52,261 bases of DNA. Source: Weissella confusa (GTDB lineage: Bacteria > Bacillota > Bacilli > Lactobacillales > Lactobacillaceae). A program made the translations under genes and the position numbers. This document shows positions 1 through 8,700 of the stretch, one piece after another. How positions within the stretch are numbered: position 1 is the first letter of the stretch; each line of letters starts with the position of its first letter. The DNA lies in contig NZ_PVSN01000007.1 of assembly GCF_004766315.1 (NCBI RefSeq), positions 1-52,261 on the forward strand, in the 5' to 3' direction. Under the pieces are notes generated by a model. That model saw nothing but the letters and a program-made list of their open reading frames with translations. It did no database searches and was not told where the DNA came from.

Positions 1-127
1 TTCTCAAAAAACGCCCAATCGAAAAAAACACCCTGAAACCGTGCCAAGGTACTGGCAGTTTCAAGGTGATTTATCGTATTTTACTGATTTAGCTGTGGTT
101 AAAAATTTAGTGCATGAATAATCCGGG
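1..127 (-). repeat. Left copy of a 127-bp inverted repeat, probable insertion sequence terminus
   Basis: These bases are the reverse complement of 52096-52222 with one mismatch (T at 90 here, against the complement of G at 52133). Identity stops abruptly at the inward edge, where both copies present CCCGGATTATTCATG read from the interior outwards. A shared sharp edge is what two copies of one mobile element give. No transposase lies inside the window, so the family is not established; an IS1380-like terminus is only a weak impression. On the minus strand, 19-65 form an imperfect hairpin followed by a T tract, a terminator reading out of the window. The window may also be a contig that ended in a repeat. 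Confidence 0.75.
19..65 (-). terminator. Terminator-like hairpin inside the left repeat
   Basis: On the minus strand, GAAACTGCCA pairs imperfectly with TGGCACGGTTTC around a short loop, and a run of seven T follows. It would stop transcription leaving the window leftwards. The same structure is in the right copy. Confidence 0.55.
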
Positions 128-149
128 ACAAATTGTGAGGGAACGCATT

Positions 150-1497
150 ATGAAGATTAACGTTTGGTTTATTTTCTTCTTTGGGGCATTGGGAGGCTTG
201 CTCTTTGGATTTGATACAGGAATTATTTCAGGAGCCTCTCCATTGATTGAAAGCAATTTTAAGTTGACGGTTGCTGAAACTGGTTTCGTAACGTCAGCCG
301 TGTTGATTGGATCTACGGCTGGTGCGCTTGGGGTTGGGCCTTTGGCTGACCGTTTTGGTCGTAAGAAGTTGTTGATTTTGGCTTCTTTGTTCTTTATCGC
401 CGGTTCATTGATGACGGCGTTTGCCACTGGCTTCGGTACGATGGCCATCGCCCGTATCGTGTTGGGATTGGCCGTTGGGTCAGCCTCAGCGTTGACGCCA
501 GCTTACTTGGCTGAATTGGCACCTGCTAAGCACCGTGGTTCATTGGGGTCAATGTTCCAATTGATGATTACGGCCGGAATTTTGTTGGCCTACGTGTCTA
601 ACCTTGGTTTCTTGGGCCACGACTTCATGGGTATCCGTGACTTGGCGCTGGATGCTTGGATCAGCTTTGATTCCAGCCGTATTGTTGTTCGTAGGTGGCT
701 TGTTGCTACCAGAATCACCACGTTTCTTGTTTGCGAAGGGTGATAAGGAAAATGCAGAGCGCGTGTTGACTCACTTGCGCGCCAAGTCAGGTGAATCAGT
801 TGAAGCCGAATTGGCTGCCATGGCTGAAGTTGATAAGCAACCAAAGGGTGGGTTGAAGGACTTGTTCACAATCGCCCGTCCAGCCGTGATTGTTGCTGTT
901 GGAATTATGTTCTTGCAACAATTGGTTGGTATCAACTCAGTGATTTACTTCTTGCCACAAGTGTTTATCAAGGGATTCGGCTTTAACGAAGCCAACGCCA
1001 TCTGGATTTCAGTTGGAATCGGTGTAGTTAACTTCGTAGTGACGATTTTGGCAACGATGATTATGGATAACTTCAACCGTAAGACGTTGTTGACGTTTGG
1101 TTCAATCGTTATGACGGTCGCTTTGGCTATCTTGACGGTCTTGAACTACACGGTATCAGTTGAAACGGCTGCTATTCCAACGATGTTGTTGATTGCAACG
1201 TACATCTTCGGATTCGCCATTTCATGGGGACCAATCGCTTGGTTGTTGATTGGTGAAATCTTCCCAATGTCAGTGCGTGGAATCGGTTCATCAATCGGTT
1301 CAGCTGCCAACTGGATTGGAAACTTCTTGGTGTCACAATTCTTCTTGGTATTGTTGGCCGTCTTCCACAACAACGTGGGTGGACCATTCGGGGTCTTCGC
1401 AGTCTTTGCCTTCATCTCAATCTTCTTCGTTCGTTACCTCGTGCCAGAGACGCGCGGTAAGTCACTTGAAGAAATCGAAATGGAATTGCGCAAGTAA
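150..1497 (+). pseudogene. MFS sugar:H+ symporter (XylE/XylT/AraE type), frameshifted
   Basis: This is a twelve-helix sugar porter of about 448 residues that would import a pentose or hexose with protons. Family marks are the N-terminal GGLLFGFDTGIISG, ADRFGRKK between helices 2 and 3, LLPESPRFL before the central loop, QQLVGINSVIYF in helix 7 and VPETRG near the end. Near 641-643 the reading frame is lost: GACTTGG appears where GACTGG would restore G-I-R-D-W-R-W-M. The first frame then runs to a stop at 743, and the second half is open in another frame to 1497. One extra T explains this. The ATG at 150 has GAGGGA upstream and is preferred over 114, which lies inside the repeat. The substrate is not certain; phosphoketolase nearby makes xylose or arabinose attractive. 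Real decay or a sequencing error are both possible. Confidence 0.85.
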
Positions 1498-1513
1498 TCA
1501 ATAGAAAATAAAA

Positions 1514-1548
1514 AGGGCCCGTACGTCGCAAAACGTACGGGCCTTTCT
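1514..1548 (+). terminator. Rho-independent terminator after the sugar symporter
   Basis: GGCCCGTACGT and ACGTACGGGCC form an 11-bp stem around a short loop, followed by TTTCTT. An A-rich run on the other side lets it work on both strands. Confidence 0.85.
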
Positions 1549-1688
1549 TCATGTACCTGGCTAAAAGCCGAGAAATACGTCTCAAAAGTACATGAAGGGT
1601 TAGTCGGACTTTTAGTGTACACCATTTAAGCGTATATTAATAGATACTAGATTTAGTGAGAAGTGTTCTGAAGAATGGAGAGATAATC

Positions 1689-2183
1689 ATGGCTAAGAAA
1701 GAGCGTATTAAGAAGATCCTTGTCGAGCAAATTCTTGATAAGGCTAAGATTCCATATGAAAGCATTGTGTTTGCTGGCGGTATGAACCGTGACCAAGCCG
1801 AGTTGGATAATTATGGCCTAACTGACCATGATATCTACAAGACATTGGCTTTGATTGGAAATGTCACTGGCCCAGTTATCGGTATTGTGCCAATGGATGC
1901 CCACTTGGACGAAAAGAAGTTGGCGGCCGTTTCAGGTAACAAGAAGGTCAACATGATTCCAACGAAGGATTTGCAAAAGACAACTGGTTACATTCACGGT
2001 GCGAATAACCCAGTTGGTATCTGGCAAACGAAGAAGTTCCCAATTTACTTTGATAACAGTGCCAAGGAAGCCGGTACAATCACGTTGTCAGCTGGTGAAG
2101 TGGGCCGTTCAATTCGTTTGGATGCCGAGCAATTGGCTGAATTCGTCCACGCTAAGTTTGCGGATATTCGCACGGCTGACTAA
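1689..2183 (+). CDS. ybaK: YbaK/EbsC-family aminoacyl-tRNA deacylase
   Basis: The product is a 164-residue protein of the YbaK family, which hydrolyses mischarged Cys-tRNA(Pro) and related species as trans-editing factors. The pattern fits: an early conserved segment, then GPVIGIVPMDAHLDEKKLAAVSGNKKV with the family lysine, and a C-terminal GYIHGANNPVGI segment matching the conserved G-x-x-x-P-x-G loop. ATG 1689 follows GGAGAG; a start at 1656 would add an unlikely 11-residue leader. It begins a run of four genes (1689-5005) with gaps of 2, 16 and 17 bases, probably one transcript. Whether it edits Cys-tRNA(Pro) or another substrate cannot be told from sequence. Confidence 0.88.
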   Translation: MAKKERIKKILVEQILDKAKIPYESIVFAGGMNRDQAELDNYGLTDHDIYKTLALIGNVTGPVIGIVPMDAHLDEKKLAAVSGNKKVNMIPTKDLQKTTGYIHGANNPVGIWQTKKFPIYFDNSAKEAGTITLSAGEVGRSIRLDAEQLAEFVHAKFADIRTAD

Positions 2184-2185
2184 CC

Positions 2186-2905
2186 ATGAGCTGGACGATT
2201 ATTTGGCAAACTTGGGTATTCGTCATTGGCATTTTCTTCGTGTTGCCACTCATTGGTAGTACCTTGATTTCAGTAGTGACAACCCGTACAAACCAACATT
2301 TGATGCGCGCATTTGGCATGAATGCACCGCTCATCTTTGGCTGGTTTGGCGTGATGATTCATGAAATTTCGCATGCGGTGATGTCGATCATCTTCGGTCA
2401 CCATGTCGATAAAATTAAGTTGCTCCAAAATCCGTTTAAGGAAGGCAACGAGAACCGCATGGGGTATGTGTCACACGCCTGGAATCCGAAGAATAAGTAC
2501 CAACAACTGGGAAACTTTTTCATCGGGATGGCGCCCATTTTTGGGATTGCCTTAACTAGTTGGGGGTTAACGAAGCTATTGTGGCCACAACTACTAATTG
2601 GGTTTCACGACGGTAGTAGCGTTTGGCTGAATACCGCATGGTGGCAAGTGGCACTATGGATTTATGCCATTTTGAACTTGAGTTTAGCCTTGAATCTGAG
2701 TGATGCCGATTGGCAAAACACAAAGAGTGGGGCGTTGTATTACTTTATCTTTTTGACCATCGTCGCCTTGGGTGTTGGCCTATGGATTAACGATGCGTTT
2801 ATTATTTGGGAAACCGTTGGCCGACCAATCGCCTACTTCTTTGGCGGTGTGTTGGCAGCGACATTTATCATGTACATGTTGACCGCGATTATCGGTCGAC
2901 GCTAA
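2186..2905 (+). CDS. M50-like membrane zinc metallopeptidase
   Basis: This is a 239-residue multi-pass membrane protein with several hydrophobic segments and HEISH at residues 59-63, the HExxH zinc-binding and catalytic motif of site-2-type M50 proteases. A later NLSLALNLSDADW segment sits in a membrane stretch and could supply the third zinc ligand, as the asparagine/aspartate motif does in M50 enzymes. No PDZ domain is present, so it is one of the minimal, poorly characterised M50-like proteins. The start is 2 bases after the ybaK stop, which implies translational coupling. The substrate is unknown. Confidence 0.75.
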   Translation: MSWTIIWQTWVFVIGIFFVLPLIGSTLISVVTTRTNQHLMRAFGMNAPLIFGWFGVMIHEISHAVMSIIFGHHVDKIKLLQNPFKEGNENRMGYVSHAWNPKNKYQQLGNFFIGMAPIFGIALTSWGLTKLLWPQLLIGFHDGSSVWLNTAWWQVALWIYAILNLSLALNLSDADWQNTKSGALYYFIFLTIVALGVGLWINDAFIIWETVGRPIAYFFGGVLAATFIMYMLTAIIGRR

Positions 2906-2921
2906 TAAAATTCGGGGAATA

Positions 2922-3599
2922 ATGATGACAAAAACAGAAGAACAACAATTGGTTGCTATTACTGCTTTTATGCAAAAGGTGCTTGGCGGGGATGAATCAG
3001 GGCATGATACGACCCACATTGATCGTGTTGTGGCGCTGACTAAGCACATTTTGACGACGGAACCAACGGCGGATGAGTTTATCGCGGTGGCTGCGGCGAC
3101 GTTGCATGATACGTATGACGATAAGTTATTTAAAAATGTCACAAGCGCCAAACAAGCAGCTGTGGATATGTTGACGGATAATGGTATTGATGAGGCTAAA
3201 CAGGCTGAGATTTTCCAAATTATCGATAACATGTCATGGAGCAAGCAACGTTTCGGCAACCCAGAGCCACTCACATTGGCTGGTCAAATCGTGCAAGATG
3301 CTGATCGCCTTGAAGCGATTGGCGCGATTGCTGTGGCTCGTGTCATTCAATATGGTGTCCAAAAGCACCACATTTTGTATGACCCAACGATGCCACCGCG
3401 CGATTTGAAGACGAAGGCCGATTATCGTGATGCGACGGGCGAAACGATGATTAACCATTTCTATGAAAAGCTATTTTTGCTCAAGGATTACCTCAATACT
3501 GACGAAGGAAAGCGAATTGGTGCGAAGCGCGATGCGATTATGCATGAATTCGTGGCGCAGTTTGAAGCAGAGTGGGCAGGAACTGATTATCTAAATTAA
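2922..3599 (+). CDS. HD-domain phosphohydrolase (YedJ-like)
   Basis: This is a cytoplasmic protein of 225 residues with the HD-superfamily metal site. H28 (GHDTTHIDRV) is the first ligand, H62-D63 (LHDTYDD) the HD pair, and the aspartate in QDADRLEAIG the last ligand. The layout matches small YedJ/YpgQ-type HD hydrolases, which act on nucleotides or other phosphate esters; the substrate here is not known. The start is ATG 2922 or the in-frame ATG 2925, both served by CGGGGA. It lies between the M50 gene and the efflux gene with short gaps. Confidence 0.82.
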   Translation: MMTKTEEQQLVAITAFMQKVLGGDESGHDTTHIDRVVALTKHILTTEPTADEFIAVAAATLHDTYDDKLFKNVTSAKQAAVDMLTDNGIDEAKQAEIFQIIDNMSWSKQRFGNPEPLTLAGQIVQDADRLEAIGAIAVARVIQYGVQKHHILYDPTMPPRDLKTKADYRDATGETMINHFYEKLFLLKDYLNTDEGKRIGAKRDAIMHEFVAQFEAEWAGTDYLN

Positions 3600-3616
3600 A
3601 AATATAAGGAGGCTAT

Positions 3617-5005
3617 ATGGACGGAATTAGTAAGAAAGAGCGAGGTGTCTTGATCATCTTGATTGCGGGAGTCTTTTTGGGATTCTTGAATCAAACGTTG
3701 ATGAACACGGCCTTGCCACAAGTCATGGCAGACTTTCACATCTCAACAGCCCTTGGTCAATGGATGACGAATGGGTACATGTTGGTGAATGGTGTGATGG
3801 TGCCGTTAACAGCCTTCTTAATTCAACGCCTTAAGACGCGAACGTTGTACTTAAGTGCGGTATTTGTATTTGCAGTGGGAACCTTGGTTGCAGGGTTCGC
3901 ACCGTCATACCCCATTTTGATTATGGGACGTATGATTCAAGCGGCCGGCGCAGGTGTGTTCGGACCGTTGATGAATGTGGTCGTGATGAATCTGTTCGCC
4001 GCTGACCGTCGTGGTCAAGCGATGGGAATTATCGGGTTGGCGTTGAACTTTGCGCCAACCATCGGACCAACGCTATCTGGATTTGTGGTGTCGAACCACT
4101 CATGGCGTTGGTTGTTCTTAGGAATTGCGCCACTAATTATTATTGATTTGATTTTGGCCTTTATTTTCTTGAAGAACATCGGTGAACAAAAGTTCTTGAA
4201 GTTCAATTTCTTGGGGATGGTCCTTTCAAGTATCGGATTGGGAAGCTTGCTATACGGATTCTCAAACGCCGGTACGGGTAACTGGCTAAGTCCTGACGTT
4301 TGGGCATTTTTGTTAATCGGTATTGTCGTAACGGCGTTGTTCGTCTATCAACAAACCCACTCAAAGATGCCATTGTTGAACTTTGATGTCTTCAAGTACC
4401 ACAACTTTACGATGGCAACATTGATTAACGTGGTCTTGATGGCTGCGTTGTATGGTGGTGCCTTGATGTTGCCACTTTACATGCAAACCGTCCGTGGCCA
4501 ATCAGCCTTTATTTCGGGGTTGGTTTTGCTACCGGGTGCCTTGATTACGGCATTCCTATCGCCAACATCAGGTAAATGGTACGACCAGTTCGGTGTGAAG
4601 CGCTTGGCTCCAATCGGGTTGGTGTTTGTGGTGATTGGAACAATTGTGTTGGCCACGTTGCAACTGGATTCACCAATCTGGTTGCCAGCGGTTGGACAAT
4701 TCATCCGTCAACTTGGTTTGGTTATGGTCACGATGCCAATTCAAACTGAGGCCTTTAACTCATTGCCACGTGAGATGGTGCCCGATGGATCAGCGATGTA
4801 TACGACGATTCGTCAGGTTGCCGCCTCGTTTGGAACCGCCGCTTTGATTACGGTTTACAGTCTAGTTTCATTGGGCGCACCGGCAAAAATGGCGCAAGCG
4901 CGTGCCGATTTGGCTGGTATTCACGCCGCCTTTTGGATTGCGAACGGTTTGGTCGTCTTAGCACTAGGATTAACCCAACTCTTTAAGCAACGAACTAACG
5001 CATAA
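3617..5005 (+). CDS. DHA2-family drug:H+ antiporter (EmrB/QacA type)
   Basis: This MFS exporter has 462 residues, typical for 14-helix DHA2 pumps. Visible family motifs are FLNQTLMNTALPQVM in helix 1 (motif D1), QWMTNGYMLVNGVMVPL in helix 2, GRMIQAAGAGVFGPL in helix 4 and GLALNFAPTIGPTLSG in helix 5, the antiporter motif C. Such pumps expel lipophilic cations, bile salts or dyes using the proton gradient; the substrate here is unknown. The start is preceded by AAGGAGG at ideal spacing. It is the last gene of the 1689-5005 run and ends at a strong terminator. Confidence 0.88.
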   Translation: MDGISKKERGVLIILIAGVFLGFLNQTLMNTALPQVMADFHISTALGQWMTNGYMLVNGVMVPLTAFLIQRLKTRTLYLSAVFVFAVGTLVAGFAPSYPILIMGRMIQAAGAGVFGPLMNVVVMNLFAADRRGQAMGIIGLALNFAPTIGPTLSGFVVSNHSWRWLFLGIAPLIIIDLILAFIFLKNIGEQKFLKFNFLGMVLSSIGLGSLLYGFSNAGTGNWLSPDVWAFLLIGIVVTALFVYQQTHSKMPLLNFDVFKYHNFTMATLINVVLMAALYGGALMLPLYMQTVRGQSAFISGLVLLPGALITAFLSPTSGKWYDQFGVKRLAPIGLVFVVIGTIVLATLQLDSPIWLPAVGQFIRQLGLVMVTMPIQTEAFNSLPREMVPDGSAMYTTIRQVAASFGTAALITVYSLVSLGAPAKMAQARADLAGIHAAFWIANGLVVLALGLTQLFKQRTNA

Positions 5006-5010
5006 ATTTA

Positions 5011-5050
5011 AAAAGTGGTCCAACCAAAACTTTTGGTTGGACCACTTTTG
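5011..5050. terminator. Perfect bidirectional terminator
   Basis: AAAAGTGGTCCAACCAAAA and its exact complement meet at 5030/5031, giving a 19-bp stem with T runs on both strands. It closes the efflux operon and shields the GntR gene. Confidence 0.9.
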
Positions 5051-5092
5051 TGTTACGATAAGACCGACTTAAAAACGGGAGGGCATAGACAA

Positions 5093-5824
5093 ATGCCGAC
5101 TGAAGTACTGTACATGAAAGTACTTGGGGATTTGAAGGAGCGTATCTACAACCGCGAATTCCCAAACTTGAAATTGCCAGACGAACGCTCATTGGCCTTG
5201 TCTTATGACGTGTCACGCAGCTCAATCAAGCGCGCGTTGAACGTCTTGGCCCAGCAAGGAATTATCTTTAAGAAGCGTGGTTCAGGAACTTTCGTGAACC
5301 CGCTTTACCTCAAAAACCAATCAATGTTCTATGCGATTGGTAACAACTTGGGTGTTTCTGATTCGTTCCGCTTTAACGGCGAAGCGCCAGCCATCCAATT
5401 GTTGTCATTTGAAACGGAAGAGGCTAACGAAGAAACGCGTTTGGCGCTGTTCTTGGAACCTGGTGAGCAGGTTTATCGCATCAAGCGTTTGCGTAAGTTG
5501 CAAGACCAAGCGTTCATGATTGAGAACGCCTTGGTGCCAGTTAAGCTGCTACCAGATTTGACTAGCGAAGACTTGGGCCACTCAATGTTCCACTATGCAG
5601 AAGCAACGACAAAAAAGGCTGTTACGAAGTCATTTATGACGGTGACGGTTGAACCATCTGATGAAGATGATCGTAGCCACTTGCAACTGAGTGAAGTTGA
5701 ACCTGTCGGTGTGATGGCCGGAATTTACTTCCTGGATGACGGGACGCCATTTGAAGTTGGAACGATGCGTGTGCACTACAAGTACATGCGTTATAACAGT
5801 TTCGTCAGTTTGGACGGCGAATAA
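5093..5824 (+). CDS. GntR/HutC-family transcriptional regulator
   Basis: This is a one-component regulator of 243 residues. Residues about 8-70 form a winged helix-turn-helix (LPDERSLALSYDVSRSSIKRALNVLAQQGIIFKKRGSGTFV), and residues about 90-235 form a UTRA effector domain (EPGEQVYRIKRLRKLQDQAFMIE, ending in GTMRVHYKYMRY). UTRA proteins usually bind sugar phosphates or amino sugars. ATG 5093 with GGGAGGG upstream is the start; 5015 would lie inside the terminator. It precedes the phosphoketolase gene but a terminator separates the two. Control of phosphoketolase by pentose phosphates is plausible but not shown. TreR is also of this family, so the distant tre operon is a second candidate target. 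Confidence 0.87.
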   Translation: MPTEVLYMKVLGDLKERIYNREFPNLKLPDERSLALSYDVSRSSIKRALNVLAQQGIIFKKRGSGTFVNPLYLKNQSMFYAIGNNLGVSDSFRFNGEAPAIQLLSFETEEANEETRLALFLEPGEQVYRIKRLRKLQDQAFMIENALVPVKLLPDLTSEDLGHSMFHYAEATTKKAVTKSFMTVTVEPSDEDDRSHLQLSEVEPVGVMAGIYFLDDGTPFEVGTMRVHYKYMRYNSFVSLDGE

Positions 5825-5898
5825 TTCAAAATTCATAAATTGTTCACATTTGGCCAGGAAAGCGATTATATCAGGCTTTACGGGTGAAAAATAAGCAA

Positions 5899-5936
5899 AG
5901 CACAAAATTGGACCGCACCAATTTTGTGCTTTTTAT
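5899..5936 (+). terminator. Terminator after the GntR gene
   Basis: GCACAAAATTGG and CCAATTTTGTGC form a 12-bp stem followed by TTTTTATT. Its T tract abuts the -35 element of the phosphoketolase promoter. Confidence 0.85.
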
Positions 5937-5964
5937 TGTACCAATTTTTGAAATCTGTTATTAT
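5936..5964 (+). promoter_or_regulatory. Promoter of the phosphoketolase gene
   Basis: TTGTAC (5936-5941), a 17-base spacer and TATTAT (5959-5964), with TG one base upstream of the -10, make an extended -10 promoter. A long leader of about 65 bases precedes the gene. An alternative is TTGAAA (5948) with TGTAAT (5971). Confidence 0.6.
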
Positions 5965-6035
5965 AGTATTTGTAATCCAGAAGATAACTTCTGCGATTGA
6001 ACCTTTTCTCAAAATTATAAGGAGATTTAATCAAA

Positions 6036-8495
6036 ATGGCAGTAGATTTTGATTCAAAGGAATACCTTGCTAAGGTTGATGCTTGGTGGCGTGCTACCAA
6101 CTACCTTTCAGCAGGTATGATCTTTTTGAAGAGCAACCCATTGTTCTCAGTTACGAACACACCAATTACGGTGGAAGACGTTAAGGTTAAGCCTATCGGT
6201 CACTGGGGTACTATCTCAGGACAAACTTTCCTTTACGCACACGCAAACCGTTTGATCAACAAGTACGATCTAGACATGTTCTACATCGGTGGACCTGGTC
6301 ACGGTGGACAAGTTATGGTTACGAACTCATACTTGGACGGTTCATACACTGAAAACTACCCTGAAATCACTCAAGATGTTGAGGGTATGTCACGTTTGTT
6401 CAAGCGTTTCTCATTCCCTGGTGGAATCGGATCACACATGACTGCACAAACGCCAGGTTCATTGCACGAAGGTGGAGAACTTGGATACTCATTGTCACAC
6501 GCAACTGGTGCCGTTTTGGATAACCCAAACCAAATCGCATTTACTGTTATCGGTGACGGTGAAGTTGAAACTGGTCCTTCAATGACTGCTTGGCACTCAA
6601 TCAAGTTCTTGAACCCTAAGAACGACGGTGCAGTTTTGCCAATCTTGGACTTGAACGGATTTAAGATTTCAAACCCAACGATCTTCTCACGTATGAGCGA
6701 TGAAGAGATCACTAAGTTCTTCGAAGGTTTGGGATGGTCACCACGTTTCATCGAAAACGATGACATCCACGACTACATGGCATACCACGAGCTTACGGCT
6801 AAGGTTATGGACCAAGCTATCGAAGACATCCAAGCAATCCAAAAGGACGCCCGTGAGAACGGTCGTTACGAAGACGGTGAAATTGCAGCATGGCCTGTAA
6901 TCATCGCTCGTTTGCCAAAGGGTTGGGGTGGTCCTACTCACGACCAATCAGGAATGCCAATCGAAGATTCATTCCGTGCCCACCAAGTTCCACTTCCTTT
7001 GTCATCAAAGAAGATGGAAACGTTGCCACAATTCGAAGAGTGGATGAACTCATACAAGCCAGCTGAATTGTTCAACGAAGATGGTTCATTGAAGTCAGAA
7101 TTGGCTGAAATGGCACCTAAGGGTGACAAGCGTATGGCTTCAAACCCAATCGCTAACGGTGGACGTCGTCGCGGTGAAGAAGCTCAAGATTTGGCTTTGC
7201 CAGATTGGAAGCAATTCGCTAACGACATCAACGAGTCAAACCGTGGAACTGAATTGGCTGACTCAAAGCGCAACATGGACATGAACGTGTTGTCAGGATT
7301 CTTCGCTGAAATCTCAAAGATGAACCCAACGTCATTCCGTATCTTCGGACCTGACGAGACGATGTCAAACCGTCTATGGGACATGTTCGAAGTAACGAAC
7401 CGTCAATGGATGGAAGAAGTTAAGGAGCCAAACGACCAATACGAATCCCACGAGGGACGTATCTTGGACGCTCAATTGTCAGAGCACCAAGCTGAAGGTT
7501 GGTTGGAAGCTTACACGTTGACTGGTCGTGTTGGTGTATTTGCATCATACGAATCATTCCTACGTGTAGTTGACTCAATGATTACTCAACACTTCAAGTG
7601 GTTGCGTCACGCCTCAGAGCAATCATGGCGTAACGATTACCCATCATTGAACTTGATTTCAACTTCAACTGTATTCCAACAAGACCACAACGGTTACACT
7701 CACCAAGATCCAGGTATCTTGACGCACTTGGCTGAAAAGAAGTCAGACTTCGTTCGTCAATACTTGCCAGCTGATGGTAACACTTTGTTGGCTGTCTTTG
7801 GTCGCGCATTTACTGAGCGTCACAAGGTTAACCACATCGTTGCTTCAAAGCAACCACGTCAACAATGGTTCTCAGTTGAAGAAGCTCAAGAATTGGCAAC
7901 TGAAGGTTTGAAGGCTATTGACTGGGCTTCAACTGTTGCTGAAGGTGAGCAAGCTGACATCGTCTTCGCATCTGCTGGTGTTGAGCCAACGATCGAAACT
8001 TTGGCTGCTTTGAACTTGGTTAACGATGCATTCCCAGCCGTTAAGATGCGTTATGTAAACGTTGTTGAATTGCACCGTTTGCAAAACAAGAACGGTGAGA
8101 TGAACCACGAGCGCGCTTTGTCAGATGACAAGTTCAACGCTTTGTTCGGTGAGTCAGGAACGCCTGTTGTCTTCGGATTCCACGGATACGAAGACTTGAT
8201 CGAGTCAATCTTCTACGAGCGTCAACATTTGGGATTGCACGTACACGGATACCGTGAAGATGGTGACATCACTACGACTTACGACATGCGTGTATACTCA
8301 AAGTTGGACCGCTTCAACCAAGCTAAGGACGCTGTTGCTGTCTTGGCTGCTAACGGAGTTGTTTCAGCTGACGAGGCTGCTGCATTCGACAAGAAGATGG
8401 ATGACATCTTGGCAAAGCACTTCGAAGTTACTCGTAACGAAGGTCGCGACATCGAAGAGTTCACTGACTGGAAGTGGGCTGCTTTGAAGAAGTAA
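6036..8495 (+). CDS. xfp: Xylulose-5-phosphate/fructose-6-phosphate phosphoketolase
   Basis: This thiamine-diphosphate enzyme of 819 residues, the usual length, splits xylulose 5-phosphate with phosphate into acetyl phosphate and glyceraldehyde 3-phosphate. It is the committing step of the heterolactic pathway. Conserved elements include [31 protein letters not shown] and the cofactor motif beginning [10 protein letters not shown] and ending [10 protein letters not shown]. The C-terminal region has [17 protein letters not shown] and [11 protein letters not shown]. The ribosome site is AAGGAGA. Codon choice is highly biased (AAC, TAC, TTG, CGT), as expected for an abundant protein. It has its own promoter and terminator. 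The acetyl phosphate feeds ethanol formation through AdhE, encoded at 29027. Dual activity on fructose 6-phosphate is not decided by sequence. Confidence 0.97.
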   Translation: MAVDFDSKEYLAKVDAWWRATNYLSAGMIFLKSNPLFSVTNTPITVEDVKVKPIGHWGTISGQTFLYAHANRLINKYDLDMFYIGGPGHGGQVMVTNSYLDGSYTENYPEITQDVEGMSRLFKRFSFPGGIGSHMTAQTPGSLHEGGELGYSLSHATGAVLDNPNQIAFTVIGDGEVETGPSMTAWHSIKFLNPKNDGAVLPILDLNGFKISNPTIFSRMSDEEITKFFEGLGWSPRFIENDDIHDYMAYHELTAKVMDQAIEDIQAIQKDARENGRYEDGEIAAWPVIIARLPKGWGGPTHDQSGMPIEDSFRAHQVPLPLSSKKMETLPQFEEWMNSYKPAELFNEDGSLKSELAEMAPKGDKRMASNPIANGGRRRGEEAQDLALPDWKQFANDINESNRGTELADSKRNMDMNVLSGFFAEISKMNPTSFRIFGPDETMSNRLWDMFEVTNRQWMEEVKEPNDQYESHEGRILDAQLSEHQAEGWLEAYTLTGRVGVFASYESFLRVVDSMITQHFKWLRHASEQSWRNDYPSLNLISTSTVFQQDHNGYTHQDPGILTHLAEKKSDFVRQYLPADGNTLLAVFGRAFTERHKVNHIVASKQPRQQWFSVEEAQELATEGLKAIDWASTVAEGEQADIVFASAGVEPTIETLAALNLVNDAFPAVKMRYVNVVELHRLQNKNGEMNHERALSDDKFNALFGESGTPVVFGFHGYEDLIESIFYERQHLGLHVHGYREDGDITTTYDMRVYSKLDRFNQAKDAVAVLAANGVVSADEAAAFDKKMDDILAKHFEVTRNEGRDIEEFTDWKWAALKK

Positions 8496-8542
8496 TCTAC
8501 TGCCGTACGATTAATTTCTAAGCGAAATAAAAATTGACCTGA

Positions 8543-8616
8543 GGCTGGCTTCGGCCGGTTAAAGGGTAACTTAAAGACCATTACTATTTCTTTCGAGATT
8601 TAGTAATGGTCTTTTT
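8543..8616 (+). terminator. UUCG hairpin followed by a terminator
   Basis: GGCTGGC-TTCG-GCCGGTT at about 8543-8560 is a short stem capped by a stable UUCG tetraloop. It is followed by a true terminator at 8573-8616, where AAAGACCATTACTA pairs with TAGTAATGGTCTTT and a T run follows. The first hairpin may protect the 3' end of the phosphoketolase mRNA. Confidence 0.75.
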
Positions 8617-8700
8617 GTCGTTCCTGGCACTCAAAATTTCATAGAACTCCCACATTTATCAGGCATAGTAGAAGATAGTTTTAAAATCGGGGAAGATACT

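Noticed and set aside
5015-5092. Upstream start for the GntR regulator
   Set aside because: It would translate the terminator stem. ATG 5093 has a GGGAGGG site and begins the conserved winged-helix domain.
5855-5880. cre-like AGCGATTATATCA between the GntR gene and phosphoketolase
   Set aside because: It lacks the left TGWNA half and lies upstream of the intervening terminator, so control of phosphoketolase from here is unlikely.
8521-8572. Riboswitch or small RNA after phosphoketolase based on the UUCG hairpin
   Set aside because: A single short stem with no further conserved structure, followed directly by a terminator, is better explained as 3' end protection.
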